DNA of 12,237 nt from an uncultured Prevotella sp. (GTDB taxonomy: Bacteria > Bacteroidota > Bacteroidia > Bacteroidales > Bacteroidaceae): the NCBI GenBank assembly GCA_900318855.1, contig ONMG01000046.1, forward strand, positions 1 through 12,237. The letters are read 5' to 3'. The notes beneath the pieces are model-generated. The model saw only the letters and a program-made list of their open reading frames with translations, searched no databases and was not told the origin of the DNA. The translations under genes and the position numbers were made by a program. This document shows positions 1 to 7,110 of this stretch, in pieces (the stretch's first letter is position 1; every line of letters starts with the position of its first letter).

Positions 1-77
1 CTCTCACCCCTGGGCGACAGGCCCTCTCACCCCTGGGCGACGCCCCCTCTCACCCCTGGGCGATTCAACGTATTGGT
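1..77. repeat. 17-bp tandem repeat array, three copies, cut by window edge
   Basis: The 17-mer CTCTCACCCCTGGGCGA occurs exactly three times, at 1-17, 24-40 and 47-63. The copies are separated by 6-bp spacers of different sequence (CAGGCC, then CGCCCC). The period of 23 is not a multiple of three, so in-frame peptide repeats are not the explanation. The first copy begins at base 1, so the array may extend to the left. The function is unknown; I infer a minisatellite or part of a dispersed intergenic repeat. Confidence 0.85.
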
Positions 78-537
78 TACCACCGATTTACGATGCCATT
101 TCAAGCCTTTTGCAGCCATATCCCGCTCACTTGAGCCCGCCGTGTCGGCGGTATCCGTTCGCTTTCCCTTGATGCTTTCCGCCCGGTATTTCATCCACTT
201 CGGGCTAAGTTTTCCACCCTATTCCGACATAGCTCTTCTTGACTTTCATCCGCGGAGCCTTTGCGGGAGACCCTTATATATTTACATATCCAATTAAATA
301 TTATCCACAATGCTCAAGCCGAGAACAGGACTATTCTGCGATGTTGCTACGGCATCTACCCTCTCAAGCCTGGCCTATAGCAAGGAAGAACGAAAGAACA
401 GGGAAGAATTCTTATTGCTGTAGAGTGAAAAAGCAGCCTGCTAAACCTTATCATGGGTTGACAAACCAAGAATCAGGACACCGAGTGAGGGTCCGACGGC
501 ATTCTGTTCGCATAAATCAAAAAAAATGGCCCTATTA
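78..537. other. Intergenic region without a convincing gene; hairpin cluster then AT-rich stretch
   Basis: No open frame here resembles a known protein, and the minus strand is broken by stops. The first part holds adjacent perfect inverted repeats: GCTCA/TGAGC (125-136), CCGCCG/CGGCGG (137-151), GCCCG/CGGGC (181-205) and CCGC/GCGG (250-266). An AT-rich stretch follows (about 273-303), touching one TTATCCACA at 301-309, which matches the classic DnaA box. Positions 310-537 show nothing I can name; the two forward frames covering 73-559 look like chance ORFs. The hairpins suggest a structured RNA or a dispersed intergenic element, on either strand. Confidence 0.5.
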
Positions 538-570
538 TTTGTTTTTGTCAGAATATTGAGGTAATTTTGC
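538..570 (+). promoter_or_regulatory. Bacteroidota-type promoter of the zapB-like/zapA/rny operon
   Basis: TTTG at 538-541, a 20-base spacer, then TAATTTTG at 562-569 followed by C. This fits the Bacteroidota primary sigma consensus (TTTG, 19-21 bases, TAnnTTTG). The predicted start near 576 leaves a leader of about a dozen bases before the ATG at 589. Confidence 0.75.
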
Positions 571-588
571 ACGAAACAAAGTCATAGT

Positions 589-879
589 ATGAGCGACAAC
601 GAGAAAGCCATTACGCTATTCACGACAAGAGTGAGGCAGATGATTCTCCAATATCAGGAAATGAAAAAGGAGAATGCAGAGCTTTATGGCATGGTGGACG
701 AAAGGGATGCCCGGATAAAACAACTGGAAAACCAAATAAAGGAAGCTCAGAACGACTACCAGACGTTGAAGACAGCACGCATGATTGAGGTGACCGACGG
801 CGACGTGAACAAGGCCAAGGACCGCATTGCGAAGCTTATCCGAGACGTCAACAAATGCATTACGCTTTTGAGTGAGTGA
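589..879 (+). CDS. Small coiled-coil protein, ZapB-like, upstream of zapA
   Basis: A 96-residue, highly charged protein. Residues about 20-62 are rich in Glu, Lys, Gln and spaced Leu/Ile (for example KQLENQIKEAQ), as expected of a continuous coiled coil. There is no signal peptide or membrane segment. Small coiled-coil proteins encoded just before zapA in Bacteroidota are usually annotated as ZapB-like or as conserved hypothetical; ZapB in Escherichia coli bridges ZapA and the chromosome terminus at the division ring. The role here is inferred from size, coiled coil and adjacency. The ATG lies just after a consensus promoter and the gene ends 17 bases before zapA, so the two are probably co-transcribed. 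Sequence identity to E. coli ZapB cannot be claimed from inspection. Confidence 0.75.
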   Translation: MSDNEKAITLFTTRVRQMILQYQEMKKENAELYGMVDERDARIKQLENQIKEAQNDYQTLKTARMIEVTDGDVNKAKDRIAKLIRDVNKCITLLSE

Positions 880-896
880 ACGAGTAAGTAGGTAAA

Positions 897-1190
897 ATGG
901 CCGGCAAGGATACAATAAGAATCAAGCTGAATGTCTACGACAGAGAGCTGGGTGTCACGGTGCCTCGAGAAGAAGAAGGCTTCTATCGGCAGGCTGCAAA
1001 GCTGATCACCGATAAAGTGAACACATATGCTTCCTTCTATAAAGGGCGCAGTGCCGACAAAGACATCCTCTATATGGCCATGATTGATATAGCGCTTCTC
1101 TACGTGAAAAACAAGGAGCGCAACGATACCGAACCTTATAACAAGTTGATAGAGAAACTGACTTCCGAGATAGAGGAAGCACTCGGATAA
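897..1190 (+). CDS. zapA: Cell division protein ZapA
   Basis: A 97-residue cytoplasmic protein with the ZapA family layout. An N-terminal beta-rich globular part (IRIKLNVYDRELGVTV, residues 6-21) is followed by long helices containing the family-typical FYRQAAKLITDKVN segment (residues 29-42) and LYMAMIDIALLYV (61-73), with a charged coiled-coil C-terminus. ZapA binds FtsZ and cross-links protofilaments to stabilise the Z ring. Length is normal for the family (about 95-110). It follows the coiled-coil gene after 17 bases and precedes a folded RNA element and rny, so it probably belongs to one transcription unit with both. The start ATG is the only sensible one and keeps the full beta strand. 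Confidence 0.87.
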   Translation: MAGKDTIRIKLNVYDRELGVTVPREEEGFYRQAAKLITDKVNTYASFYKGRSADKDILYMAMIDIALLYVKNKERNDTEPYNKLIEKLTSEIEEALG

Positions 1191-1267
1191 TCTCTGTTTT
1201 CTGTCACTACTAAGCGTGGTGCCGTGGAGGTATAGCTATATCCCCGCAACAGTGGTATTAACAGAGA
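1191..1267 (+). ncRNA. Folded 77-nt RNA element between zapA and rny
   Basis: The segment begins right after the zapA stop. An 8-bp perfect closing helix pairs TCTCTGTT (1191-1198) with AACAGAGA (1260-1267). Inside, CACTAC (1205-1210) can pair with GTGGTG (1216-1221), and a second arm folds GGTATA onto TATATCC around 1229-1243. No T-run follows, so it is not a standard intrinsic terminator. It lacks a TpsiC-like arm, so it is not a tRNA despite its length. It could be a processed intercistronic element, a cis-regulatory leader of rny or a small RNA. In E. coli the 6S RNA gene lies just after zapA, but 6S RNA is about twice this long, so that identity is not supported. Confidence 0.5.
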
Positions 1268-1292
1268 TTATTAACTTCTTATTATATAAGTA

Positions 1293-2819
1293 ATGATTAT
1301 TGGTACAATTATAGGACTCATATTGGGTGTATTGGCCGGATACTGTTTATTCCGGTATGTTATCAAAGGGAAATATAACGAAATGGTGGCCGAGGCTGAG
1401 AAGGCTGCCGACGTAGTGAAGGAGAAGAAGCTGCTCGAAGTGAAGGAAAAATTCCTGAGCAAGAAGAGCGAACTGGAGAAGGAAGTGCAGCTTCGTTCGC
1501 AGAAGATTCAGCAGAGCGAGAACCGGCTCAAGCAGCGCGAAATCAGCCTCAACCAGCGCCAGGAGGAAATTGGCCGCAGGAAGCAGGATGTCGATCAGCA
1601 GCAGCAACGAGTGGACAACGAGAAGAAGCTCCTTCAGGTGAAGCAGGCTGAGCTGGAAAAAATGCAGAAGCAGGAGCAGTCGAAACTGGAGGAACTCTCA
1701 GGCCTGAGTGCTGAAGAAGCCAAGACAAGACTCATAGAGAGTCTGAAGGACCAAGCTAAGCTCGATGCTGCCAGCTACGTCAACGAAATCATGGATGAAG
1801 CCAAACTCAATGCTAACCAGCAGGCCAAGAAGATTGTCATTCAGACCATCCAGCGTGTGGCCACCGAGACGGCCATTGAGAACTCCGTTAGCGTCTTCCA
1901 CATTGACAATGATGAGGTGAAGGGCCGCATCATCGGCCGCGAGGGCCGCAACATTCGTGCACTCGAAGCAGCCTGCGGCGTGGAAATCGTGGTCGACGAC
2001 ACACCCGAGGCCATCGTCATCTCGGCCTTCGACCCTGTAAGACGTGAAGTATGCCGACTGGCGCTCCATCAGCTGGTAGCCGACGGGCGCATCCATCCTG
2101 CACGCATCGAAGAAGTGGTGGCCAAGGTGAAGAAGCAGCTCGACAACGAGATTATAGAAACGGGTAAACGGACCGTCATCGATTTGGGCATCCATGGTCT
2201 GCACCCCGAACTGGTGCGCATCGTGGGCAAGATGAAATACCGCTCCAGCTATGGCCAAAACCTCTTGCAGCATGCACGTGAGACAGCCAATCTCTGCGCT
2301 GTAATGGCTGCTGAACTGGGCCTCAACCCCAAGAAAGCCAAGCGAGCAGGACTGCTGCACGACATTGGTAAGGTGCCCGACGAGGAAACCGAACTGCCGC
2401 ACGCACTCTACGGAGCTAAGATTGCTGAGAAATACAAGGAGAAACCCGACATTGTCAATGCAATCGCCGCTCACCACGACGAGGTGGAAATGACCACCCT
2501 GCTCGCCCCCATCGTGCAAGTGTGCGACGCCATCAGTGGAGCACGCCCTGGAGCACGCCGTGAAATTGTAGAGGCCTACATCAAGCGCCTTAAAGATCTT
2601 GAGGCCATCGCACTCAGCTATCCCGGGGTTACCAAGACCTATGCCATTCAGGCTGGTAGAGAGTTGCGCGTCATCGTTGGTGCCGACAAGATGACCGACG
2701 AGGAAAGCTCGAAACTCTCTGAGGAGATTGCCACTAAGATACAGAACGAGATGACCTATCCCGGACAGGTGAAAATCACTGTGATTAGGGAGACACGCTC
2801 CGTTGCTTATGCCAAGTAA
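1293..2819 (+). CDS. rny: Ribonuclease Y
   Basis: A 508-residue membrane-anchored endoribonuclease that initiates mRNA decay. Architecture is complete: an N-terminal transmembrane helix (about 2-22, very hydrophobic and Gly-rich), a long charged coiled coil (about 28-150), a KH RNA-binding domain with GRIIGREGRN at 211-220, and an HD phosphohydrolase domain. Likely metal ligands are His327 (in LLQHARE), the HD pair 356-357 in LLHDIGK, and His394/His395 with Asp412. A conserved C-terminal region ends the protein. Length matches family members (Bacillus subtilis about 520). It starts 26 bases after the folded RNA element and is followed 30 bases later by the patatin-like gene. RNase Y commonly scaffolds other decay factors at the membrane; partners are not visible here. 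Confidence 0.96.
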   Translation: MIIGTIIGLILGVLAGYCLFRYVIKGKYNEMVAEAEKAADVVKEKKLLEVKEKFLSKKSELEKEVQLRSQKIQQSENRLKQREISLNQRQEEIGRRKQDVDQQQQRVDNEKKLLQVKQAELEKMQKQEQSKLEELSGLSAEEAKTRLIESLKDQAKLDAASYVNEIMDEAKLNANQQAKKIVIQTIQRVATETAIENSVSVFHIDNDEVKGRIIGREGRNIRALEAACGVEIVVDDTPEAIVISAFDPVRREVCRLALHQLVADGRIHPARIEEVVAKVKKQLDNEIIETGKRTVIDLGIHGLHPELVRIVGKMKYRSSYGQNLLQHARETANLCAVMAAELGLNPKKAKRAGLLHDIGKVPDEETELPHALYGAKIAEKYKEKPDIVNAIAAHHDEVEMTTLLAPIVQVCDAISGARPGARREIVEAYIKRLKDLEAIALSYPGVTKTYAIQAGRELRVIVGADKMTDEESSKLSEEIATKIQNEMTYPGQVKITVIRETRSVAYAK

Positions 2820-2849
2820 TTGAGAACTGTTTAACGACAAACCTCCGCT

Positions 2850-3746
2850 ATGCTGGGCTTATTCAAGCAAGAACGTCATAACGTAGCCCTTGTGCTCTCC
2901 TGTGGGGGAGCCAAGGGCTTAGCTCATGTAGGTGCCATCGATTCACTGATAGCCCATGGCTACAATATTACATCAGTCGCGGGTACATCCATGGGTGCTC
3001 TGGTGGGGGGCATATTTGCAAGCGGCCATCTCGACGACTTCAAACAATGGATGGAATCCATCGACCGGAAGAGAGTGCACGAGCTCACCGACCTGTCGCT
3101 GAGTTTCAACCACCTCATCAAAGGTGTGCGCATCATTGACGAACTGAAGAAAATAGTGCCCGACACCAACATAGAGAGTCTGCCCATCCCTTTCTGCGCC
3201 ATTGCCACCGACTGGGTGACGGGGCGCGAGGTAGTCTTCACCAAAGGCAGTCTGTGGGCAGCCATCCGCGCTTCCATCTCCGAACCCGTGTTCTTCGCCC
3301 CCGTGAAGAAAGACAACCATATTCTCATAGATGGAGGCATCACCAATCCCTATCCACTCAATCGAGTGAAGCGCACCCGACAAGACCTCCTTGTCGGTGT
3401 CAATGTGAGCGGCCACGACTATGAGGGAATCTACAAGAGAGACCGCATGGCCGAACAATGGCAGCTCCGCAACAACAAGGTGCTATCGCTCCTGAGCAAA
3501 CTCTTGCCGGAAGGCACTGACCCCAAGTTCAACTATTTCACACTGCTCAACCGCACTGTGTCAATAGCCATCTCACAGAATGCACGCAAAGCTGTTGCCC
3601 TGAATCCTCCCGACATCAACGTGGAAATCCCAATGAAACGCTATGGAGGAAGCGACTACGACAAATATGCACACATTAGTAAAATAGGAGAAAGTAAGAT
3701 GGACAAGGCTATCGACAAGTTTCTGCAAAAGCGCACGCTTTTCTAA
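2850..3746 (+). CDS. Patatin-like phospholipase family protein
   Basis: A 298-residue serine hydrolase of the patatin family, probably acting on phospholipids or lysophospholipids. It has the oxyanion-hole glycine motif CGGAKG (18-23), the nucleophile elbow GTSMG with Ser47 (45-49), and the dyad aspartate in DGG with Asp161 (161-163). A block around 141-151 (ASISEPVFFAP) matches the usual substrate-pocket strand of bacterial patatins. No signal peptide is seen, so a cytoplasmic or peripheral membrane location is likely. The gene starts 30 bases after rny and no promoter consensus is visible in the gap, suggesting co-transcription. Substrate is not predictable from sequence. The C-terminal 100 residues are Lys/Arg-rich and could contact membranes (inference). 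Confidence 0.9.
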   Translation: MLGLFKQERHNVALVLSCGGAKGLAHVGAIDSLIAHGYNITSVAGTSMGALVGGIFASGHLDDFKQWMESIDRKRVHELTDLSLSFNHLIKGVRIIDELKKIVPDTNIESLPIPFCAIATDWVTGREVVFTKGSLWAAIRASISEPVFFAPVKKDNHILIDGGITNPYPLNRVKRTRQDLLVGVNVSGHDYEGIYKRDRMAEQWQLRNNKVLSLLSKLLPEGTDPKFNYFTLLNRTVSIAISQNARKAVALNPPDINVEIPMKRYGGSDYDKYAHISKIGESKMDKAIDKFLQKRTLF

Positions 3747-3805
3747 GACTTACCCTGTCCGCCGGCAAATAATCGCCGCCAACGAGATAAATCTCTGTTA
3801 ATCGC

Positions 3806-3837
3806 TTTGCCCTCCTACCTGTTTTATATATCTTTGC
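3806..3837 (+). promoter_or_regulatory. Bacteroidota-type promoter of the kdsA-kdsD unit
   Basis: TTTG at 3806-3809, a 19-base spacer, and TATCTTTG at 3829-3836 followed by C: an exact fit to the Bacteroidota consensus. The predicted start near 3843 gives a leader of about 14 bases before the kdsA ATG. No terminator is seen between the patatin-like gene and this promoter, so some read-through is possible. Confidence 0.8.
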
Positions 3838-3856
3838 AGTAATAAAGCCAATAAGA

Positions 3857-4612
3857 ATGAAGCCAGTATTCATAGCAGGTCCTTGCGTAATAGAGTCGAA
3901 GCAACTGCTGGAGACAGTTGCCGAGAAGCTTATAGACATCAACAGCCACTTAGGCACCGACATCATCTTCAAATCGTCGTTCGACAAAGCCAACCGTACC
4001 TCAATCCATTCCTTCCGGGGTCCCGGCATCGACCGAGGCCTGCAAATGCTTGCCGACATCAAAGACCGGTACGGACTGAGGATACTGACCGACATTCATG
4101 AAAGTTGGCAGGCCCAACCGGCGGCCGAGGTATGCGATGTGCTTCAGATACCGGCCTTTCTCTGCCGTCAGACCGACCTTCTTGTAGCCGCCGCTAAAAC
4201 GGGCCGCATCGTCAACATCAAGAAGGCACAGTTCCTCAGTGGCCGTGACATGCGTTACCCTGTGGAGAAAGCACTCGATGCTGGGGCAAATGAGGTATGG
4301 CTTACAGAGCGTGGCAACTGCTTCGGCTACAACAACTTAGTCGTCGACTTTCGCAATATCCCCGACATGCGCGAGATTGTGCCTACGGTAATTATGGACT
4401 GCACACATTCCGTCCAACGTCCCGGAGGCGGCAACGGCACCACCGGAGGCGACCGCCGGTTTGTTCCTTCTATGGCAATGGCAGCCAAGGCCTTTGGCGC
4501 CACAGGCTACTTCTTTGAAGTGCATCCCAACCCCGACAAGGGGCTCAGCGACGGTCCCAATATGCTGGAACTCGACAAACTGGAAGAGCTTATCAAGGAC
4601 CTCCTTGCTTAG
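3857..4612 (+). CDS. kdsA: 3-deoxy-D-manno-octulosonate 8-phosphate synthase, metal-dependent type
   Basis: Condenses phosphoenolpyruvate with arabinose 5-phosphate to give KDO 8-phosphate, for the LPS inner core, in the cytoplasm. The 251-residue TIM-barrel protein carries the family blocks AGPCVIES (7-14), FKSSFDKANRTS (38-49), TDIHE (78-82), QIPAFLCRQTDL (97-108), FGYNNLVVDF (156-165) and DCTHSVQRPGG (181-191). Cys10, His184, Glu221 and Asp232 sit one residue below the four metal ligands of the Aquifex aeolicus enzyme (Cys11, His185, Glu222, Asp233), so this is the metal-dependent class rather than the E. coli-like metal-free class, which has Asn at the cysteine position. It is slightly shorter than the E. 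coli enzyme (284), mostly because it lacks the N-terminal extension. The next gene makes its sugar substrate. Confidence 0.96.
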   Translation: MKPVFIAGPCVIESKQLLETVAEKLIDINSHLGTDIIFKSSFDKANRTSIHSFRGPGIDRGLQMLADIKDRYGLRILTDIHESWQAQPAAEVCDVLQIPAFLCRQTDLLVAAAKTGRIVNIKKAQFLSGRDMRYPVEKALDAGANEVWLTERGNCFGYNNLVVDFRNIPDMREIVPTVIMDCTHSVQRPGGGNGTTGGDRRFVPSMAMAAKAFGATGYFFEVHPNPDKGLSDGPNMLELDKLEELIKDLLA

Positions 4613-4660
4613 CCTCACAAAAGGCAAGAGAACAATTAAGACCCATATAGACAAACATAG

Positions 4661-5635
4661 ATGAACGACAAGATTCAAGAACGACTCACTCATGTAAGAG
4701 AATGGGGGGCGCAATGTCTGCGCGACGAAGCCCAGGCTGTACTGGACCTCATTCCGCAAATGGACGATAATTTCAACAAGGCCGTGGCCATGATGTATGG
4801 CTGCAAAGGCAAAATCATAGTAACCGGAGTGGGCAAGAGTGGCAACGTGGGTGCCAAGATAGCCGCCACCCTGTCCTCAACCGGAACTCCCGCTTTCTTT
4901 ATCAATCCTCTCGACGTCTATCATGGTGATCTTGGAGTTATGACGCGCGACGATGTCGTCTTGGCATTGAGCAACAGCGGACAGACCGATGAGTTGCTGC
5001 GCTTCCTGCCGATACTGCTTCACATGCAGGTACCCATCATCGCCATGAGCGGCAATCCAGCCTCGCTCCTGGCCAAATACTCGACTATTCACATCACTGT
5101 GAAGGTGAAGAAGGAGGCGTGCCCACTCAACCTCGCACCGACCAGCAGCACTACAGCAGCTTTGGCCATGGGCGACGCTTTGGCGGTAGCCCTTATGCAG
5201 GTGCGTGACTTCAAGCCGAAAGACTTTGCCCAATTCCATCCGGGAGGCGAACTCGGCAAGCGGCTCCTTACAACCGCCGAAGACGTGATGCGAAGCGATG
5301 ACCTGCCCATCATTCCACCTGACATGCACCTCGGCGAGGCCATCATCCACGTGAGCAAAGGCAAACTCGGACTCGCAGTCTCGCTCAATGACGGTAAGGT
5401 GGCCGGACTTATCACCGACGGCGACATCAGACGCGCTATGGAACGCTGGCAAGCGTCCTTCTTCGACCATACCGTAAGCGACATCATGACCCGATGCCCC
5501 AAGACCGTACTGCCCAACACAAAAATCACGGAGATACAACACATCATGAACCGCTTCAAGATACACACGGTGCTGGTGGTCGACAAGGAAAACCATCTGC
5601 TTGGTGTTGTAGACCACTATTCATGCATGATATAA
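4661..5635 (+). CDS. kdsD: Arabinose 5-phosphate isomerase (SIS + two CBS domains)
   Basis: Converts ribulose 5-phosphate to arabinose 5-phosphate, the substrate of KdsA encoded just upstream. The 324-residue protein has an N-terminal SIS sugar-isomerase domain (about 35-185) with GVGKSG (56-61), SNSGQTDE (104-111) and HPGGELGKRL (193-202), then two CBS modules (about 205-262 and 272-324). Lys59, Glu111, Glu152 and His193 fall at the same residue numbers as the catalytic residues described for E. coli KdsD. Length agrees with the family (about 320-330). The gap to kdsA is 48 bases and holds no promoter consensus, so the pair is likely co-transcribed. KpsF and GutQ paralogues have the same architecture; placement next to kdsA favours KdsD. 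Confidence 0.94.
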   Translation: MNDKIQERLTHVREWGAQCLRDEAQAVLDLIPQMDDNFNKAVAMMYGCKGKIIVTGVGKSGNVGAKIAATLSSTGTPAFFINPLDVYHGDLGVMTRDDVVLALSNSGQTDELLRFLPILLHMQVPIIAMSGNPASLLAKYSTIHITVKVKKEACPLNLAPTSSTTAALAMGDALAVALMQVRDFKPKDFAQFHPGGELGKRLLTTAEDVMRSDDLPIIPPDMHLGEAIIHVSKGKLGLAVSLNDGKVAGLITDGDIRRAMERWQASFFDHTVSDIMTRCPKTVLPNTKITEIQHIMNRFKIHTVLVVDKENHLLGVVDHYSCMI

Positions 5636-5666
5636 AGCATCCAGCAAGATAACCACATTCATCAAC

Positions 5667-6926
5667 TTGAAAAAGCTTTTACTTTGCCTGCTGTTGTTGG
5701 TCAATGTCCCTTGCCTGGCGCAAAGGGCCGATTCGCTATTGGTGGAAGCTCTGCGCCATGACGGTGTGACGTTCACCCATGACAACTCCGTGACCCTGCT
5801 CACTACCGGACAGGAGAAGTTCGACGACCTCTTTGCAGCCATCAGGCAGGCCCGCAGCAGCATCCATCTCGAATATTTCAACTTCCGCAACGATTCCATC
5901 GCCCGATGCCTTTTCACACTGCTCGGCCAAAAAGCCAAAGAAGGAGTAGAGGTGAGAGCGCTCTTCGATGCCTTTGGCAACTGGTCGAACAACCGTCCTC
6001 TGAAGCGCTCGCATCTCGACTCTATCCGGGCTCATGGCATAGATATTTACAAGTTCGACCCCATCGTCTTCCCCTATATCAACCATGTCTTCTCACGAGA
6101 CCACAGGAAGATTGTTGTCATTGATGGCAAAATCGCCTACACGGGGGGCATGAACGTGGCCGACTACTATATCAAAGGCACAAAGAAAGTGGGCTCCTGG
6201 CACGACATGCATTGCCGCATCGAAGGCTCTGCTGTCAATACCCTGCAGAGCATCTTCCTCCGAATATGGAACAAGGTGAGCAAACAACATATAGACGGGG
6301 CGAAATACTTTCAGGGCAATCGGAGTCAGCGCGAATTTCAAGGTCTCAAGCCCGACACTACAGCCACCAAAGGCAGCAAGATGGTGGGTATCATCAACCG
6401 GGAGCCTCACACCACTAACCAAATCATCAGGCATTTCTATGTTGATGCTATTAACGCCGCTCACGACAGCATCCGCATCATCAACCCTTATTTCACACTT
6501 AACCACGGCATCAAGAAGGCACTCCGACGAGCACTCAAGAGGGGTGTCAAAGTAGATATCATGCTCTCCACCCACAGCGACATCCCTCTCACGCCCGACT
6601 GTGGATTCTACAATGCACACAAACTTATGGAGAAAGGAGCCAACATCTGGATGTACACACCCGGCTTTCACCACACTAAGGTTATCATGGTCGACGGCCA
6701 GTTCTGTACGGTGGGGAGCGCCAATCTAAATGCGCGCAGTTTGAGCTGGGACTACGAGGAGAATGCTGTCATTGTGGATCCCTGTACCACCCATGAACTC
6801 GACCGGCTCTTTGACCGCGACAAGCGCCACTGCTTCCTGCTAACCGAAGATAGCTGGGACCATTGGCGCACACCCTGGCAGAAGTTCAGAGGATGGTTCG
6901 CCCATCTCCTCGCCCCCTTCCTCTGA
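5667..6926 (+). CDS. Exported phospholipase D / cardiolipin synthase-like protein, TTG start
   Basis: A 419-residue phospholipase D superfamily protein with two HKD motifs: HRKIVVID (His146, Lys148, Asp153) followed by GGMN, and HTKVIMVD (His336, Lys338, Asp343) followed by SANLNARS. Two motifs in one chain make a complete active site, as in cardiolipin synthases and bacterial phospholipase D. The only start preserving an N-terminal export signal is TTG at 5667; it gives MKK, a Leu-rich core, and a plausible signal peptidase I site after CLA (residues 16-18). There is no in-frame ATG nearby and no pair of N-terminal membrane helices as in ClsA, so the product is probably periplasmic or membrane-associated from outside. 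It follows kdsD by 31 bases with no promoter seen. Cardiolipin synthesis is plausible but not proven; a phosphodiesterase role is also possible. Confidence 0.88.
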   Translation: MKKLLLCLLLLVNVPCLAQRADSLLVEALRHDGVTFTHDNSVTLLTTGQEKFDDLFAAIRQARSSIHLEYFNFRNDSIARCLFTLLGQKAKEGVEVRALFDAFGNWSNNRPLKRSHLDSIRAHGIDIYKFDPIVFPYINHVFSRDHRKIVVIDGKIAYTGGMNVADYYIKGTKKVGSWHDMHCRIEGSAVNTLQSIFLRIWNKVSKQHIDGAKYFQGNRSQREFQGLKPDTTATKGSKMVGIINREPHTTNQIIRHFYVDAINAAHDSIRIINPYFTLNHGIKKALRRALKRGVKVDIMLSTHSDIPLTPDCGFYNAHKLMEKGANIWMYTPGFHHTKVIMVDGQFCTVGSANLNARSLSWDYEENAVIVDPCTTHELDRLFDRDKRHCFLLTEDSWDHWRTPWQKFRGWFAHLLAPFL

Positions 6927-7055
6927 CCTTTCAATTTTTCCACACCCGAAGCTGGAGCAAATGGAGAGCCGAGGCAATGAAATTACAAGTCAGCACACTG
7001 CCAACTGCCCCTATACGACAATTGGATACAAGTTTATATTTTTTAAAGTGTGTAC

Positions 7056-7087
7056 CTTGGGCGTTACGAATAAAATCATTAATTTTG
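7056..7087 (+). promoter_or_regulatory. Promoter of the fur-purA unit
   Basis: CTTG at 7056-7059 (TTG core), a 20-base spacer, then TAATTTTG at 7080-7087. The -7 element is a perfect consensus; the -33 element is one base off. The predicted start is near 7094, which excludes the upstream in-frame ATG at 6961 and supports translation from 7111. Confidence 0.6.
7072..7086 (+). promoter_or_regulatory. Candidate Fur-type operator overlapping the -7 element
   Basis: AAAATCATTAATTTT is an imperfect 7-1-7 palindrome (one mismatched pair) and a perfect AAAAT-N5-ATTTT inverted repeat. It covers most of the -7 element, where binding would block transcription. The 15-bp 7-1-7 form is typical of Fur-family operators. 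AT-rich palindromes are common by chance, so support is moderate. A site of the same form lies before the second Fur-family gene. Confidence 0.4.
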
Positions 7088-7110
7088 TTGACGTTAATAG
7101 TAAGGGAGCA

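Noticed and set aside
1..63. CRISPR array
   Set aside because: Repeats of 17 bp with 6-bp spacers are far too short, and there are no cas genes.
73..559. Two overlapping forward ORFs of 74 and 106 codons
   Set aside because: No recognisable family, unusual composition, overlap with hairpins and with the zapB-like promoter; most likely chance frames.
1191..1267. tRNA, because the folded element is 77 nt with a closing stem
   Set aside because: No TpsiC-type arm (no GGTTCRA), no recognisable anticodon arm, and an 8-bp rather than 7-bp closing stem.
1191..1292. Full 6S RNA gene after zapA
   Set aside because: The whole gap is only about 100 bases, while 6S RNA is about 180 nt, and no typical central bubble is evident.
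1698..2840. Long minus-strand ORF of 380 codons (and similar antisense frames over kdsD, purA and hisS)
   Set aside because: They are antisense shadows of clearly identified genes on the + strand, with no family resemblance.
6961..7110. 50-residue N-terminal extension of the first Fur-family protein
   Set aside because: It lies upstream of the predicted transcription start, has no family-like sequence, and the ATG at 7111 gives normal Fur length.
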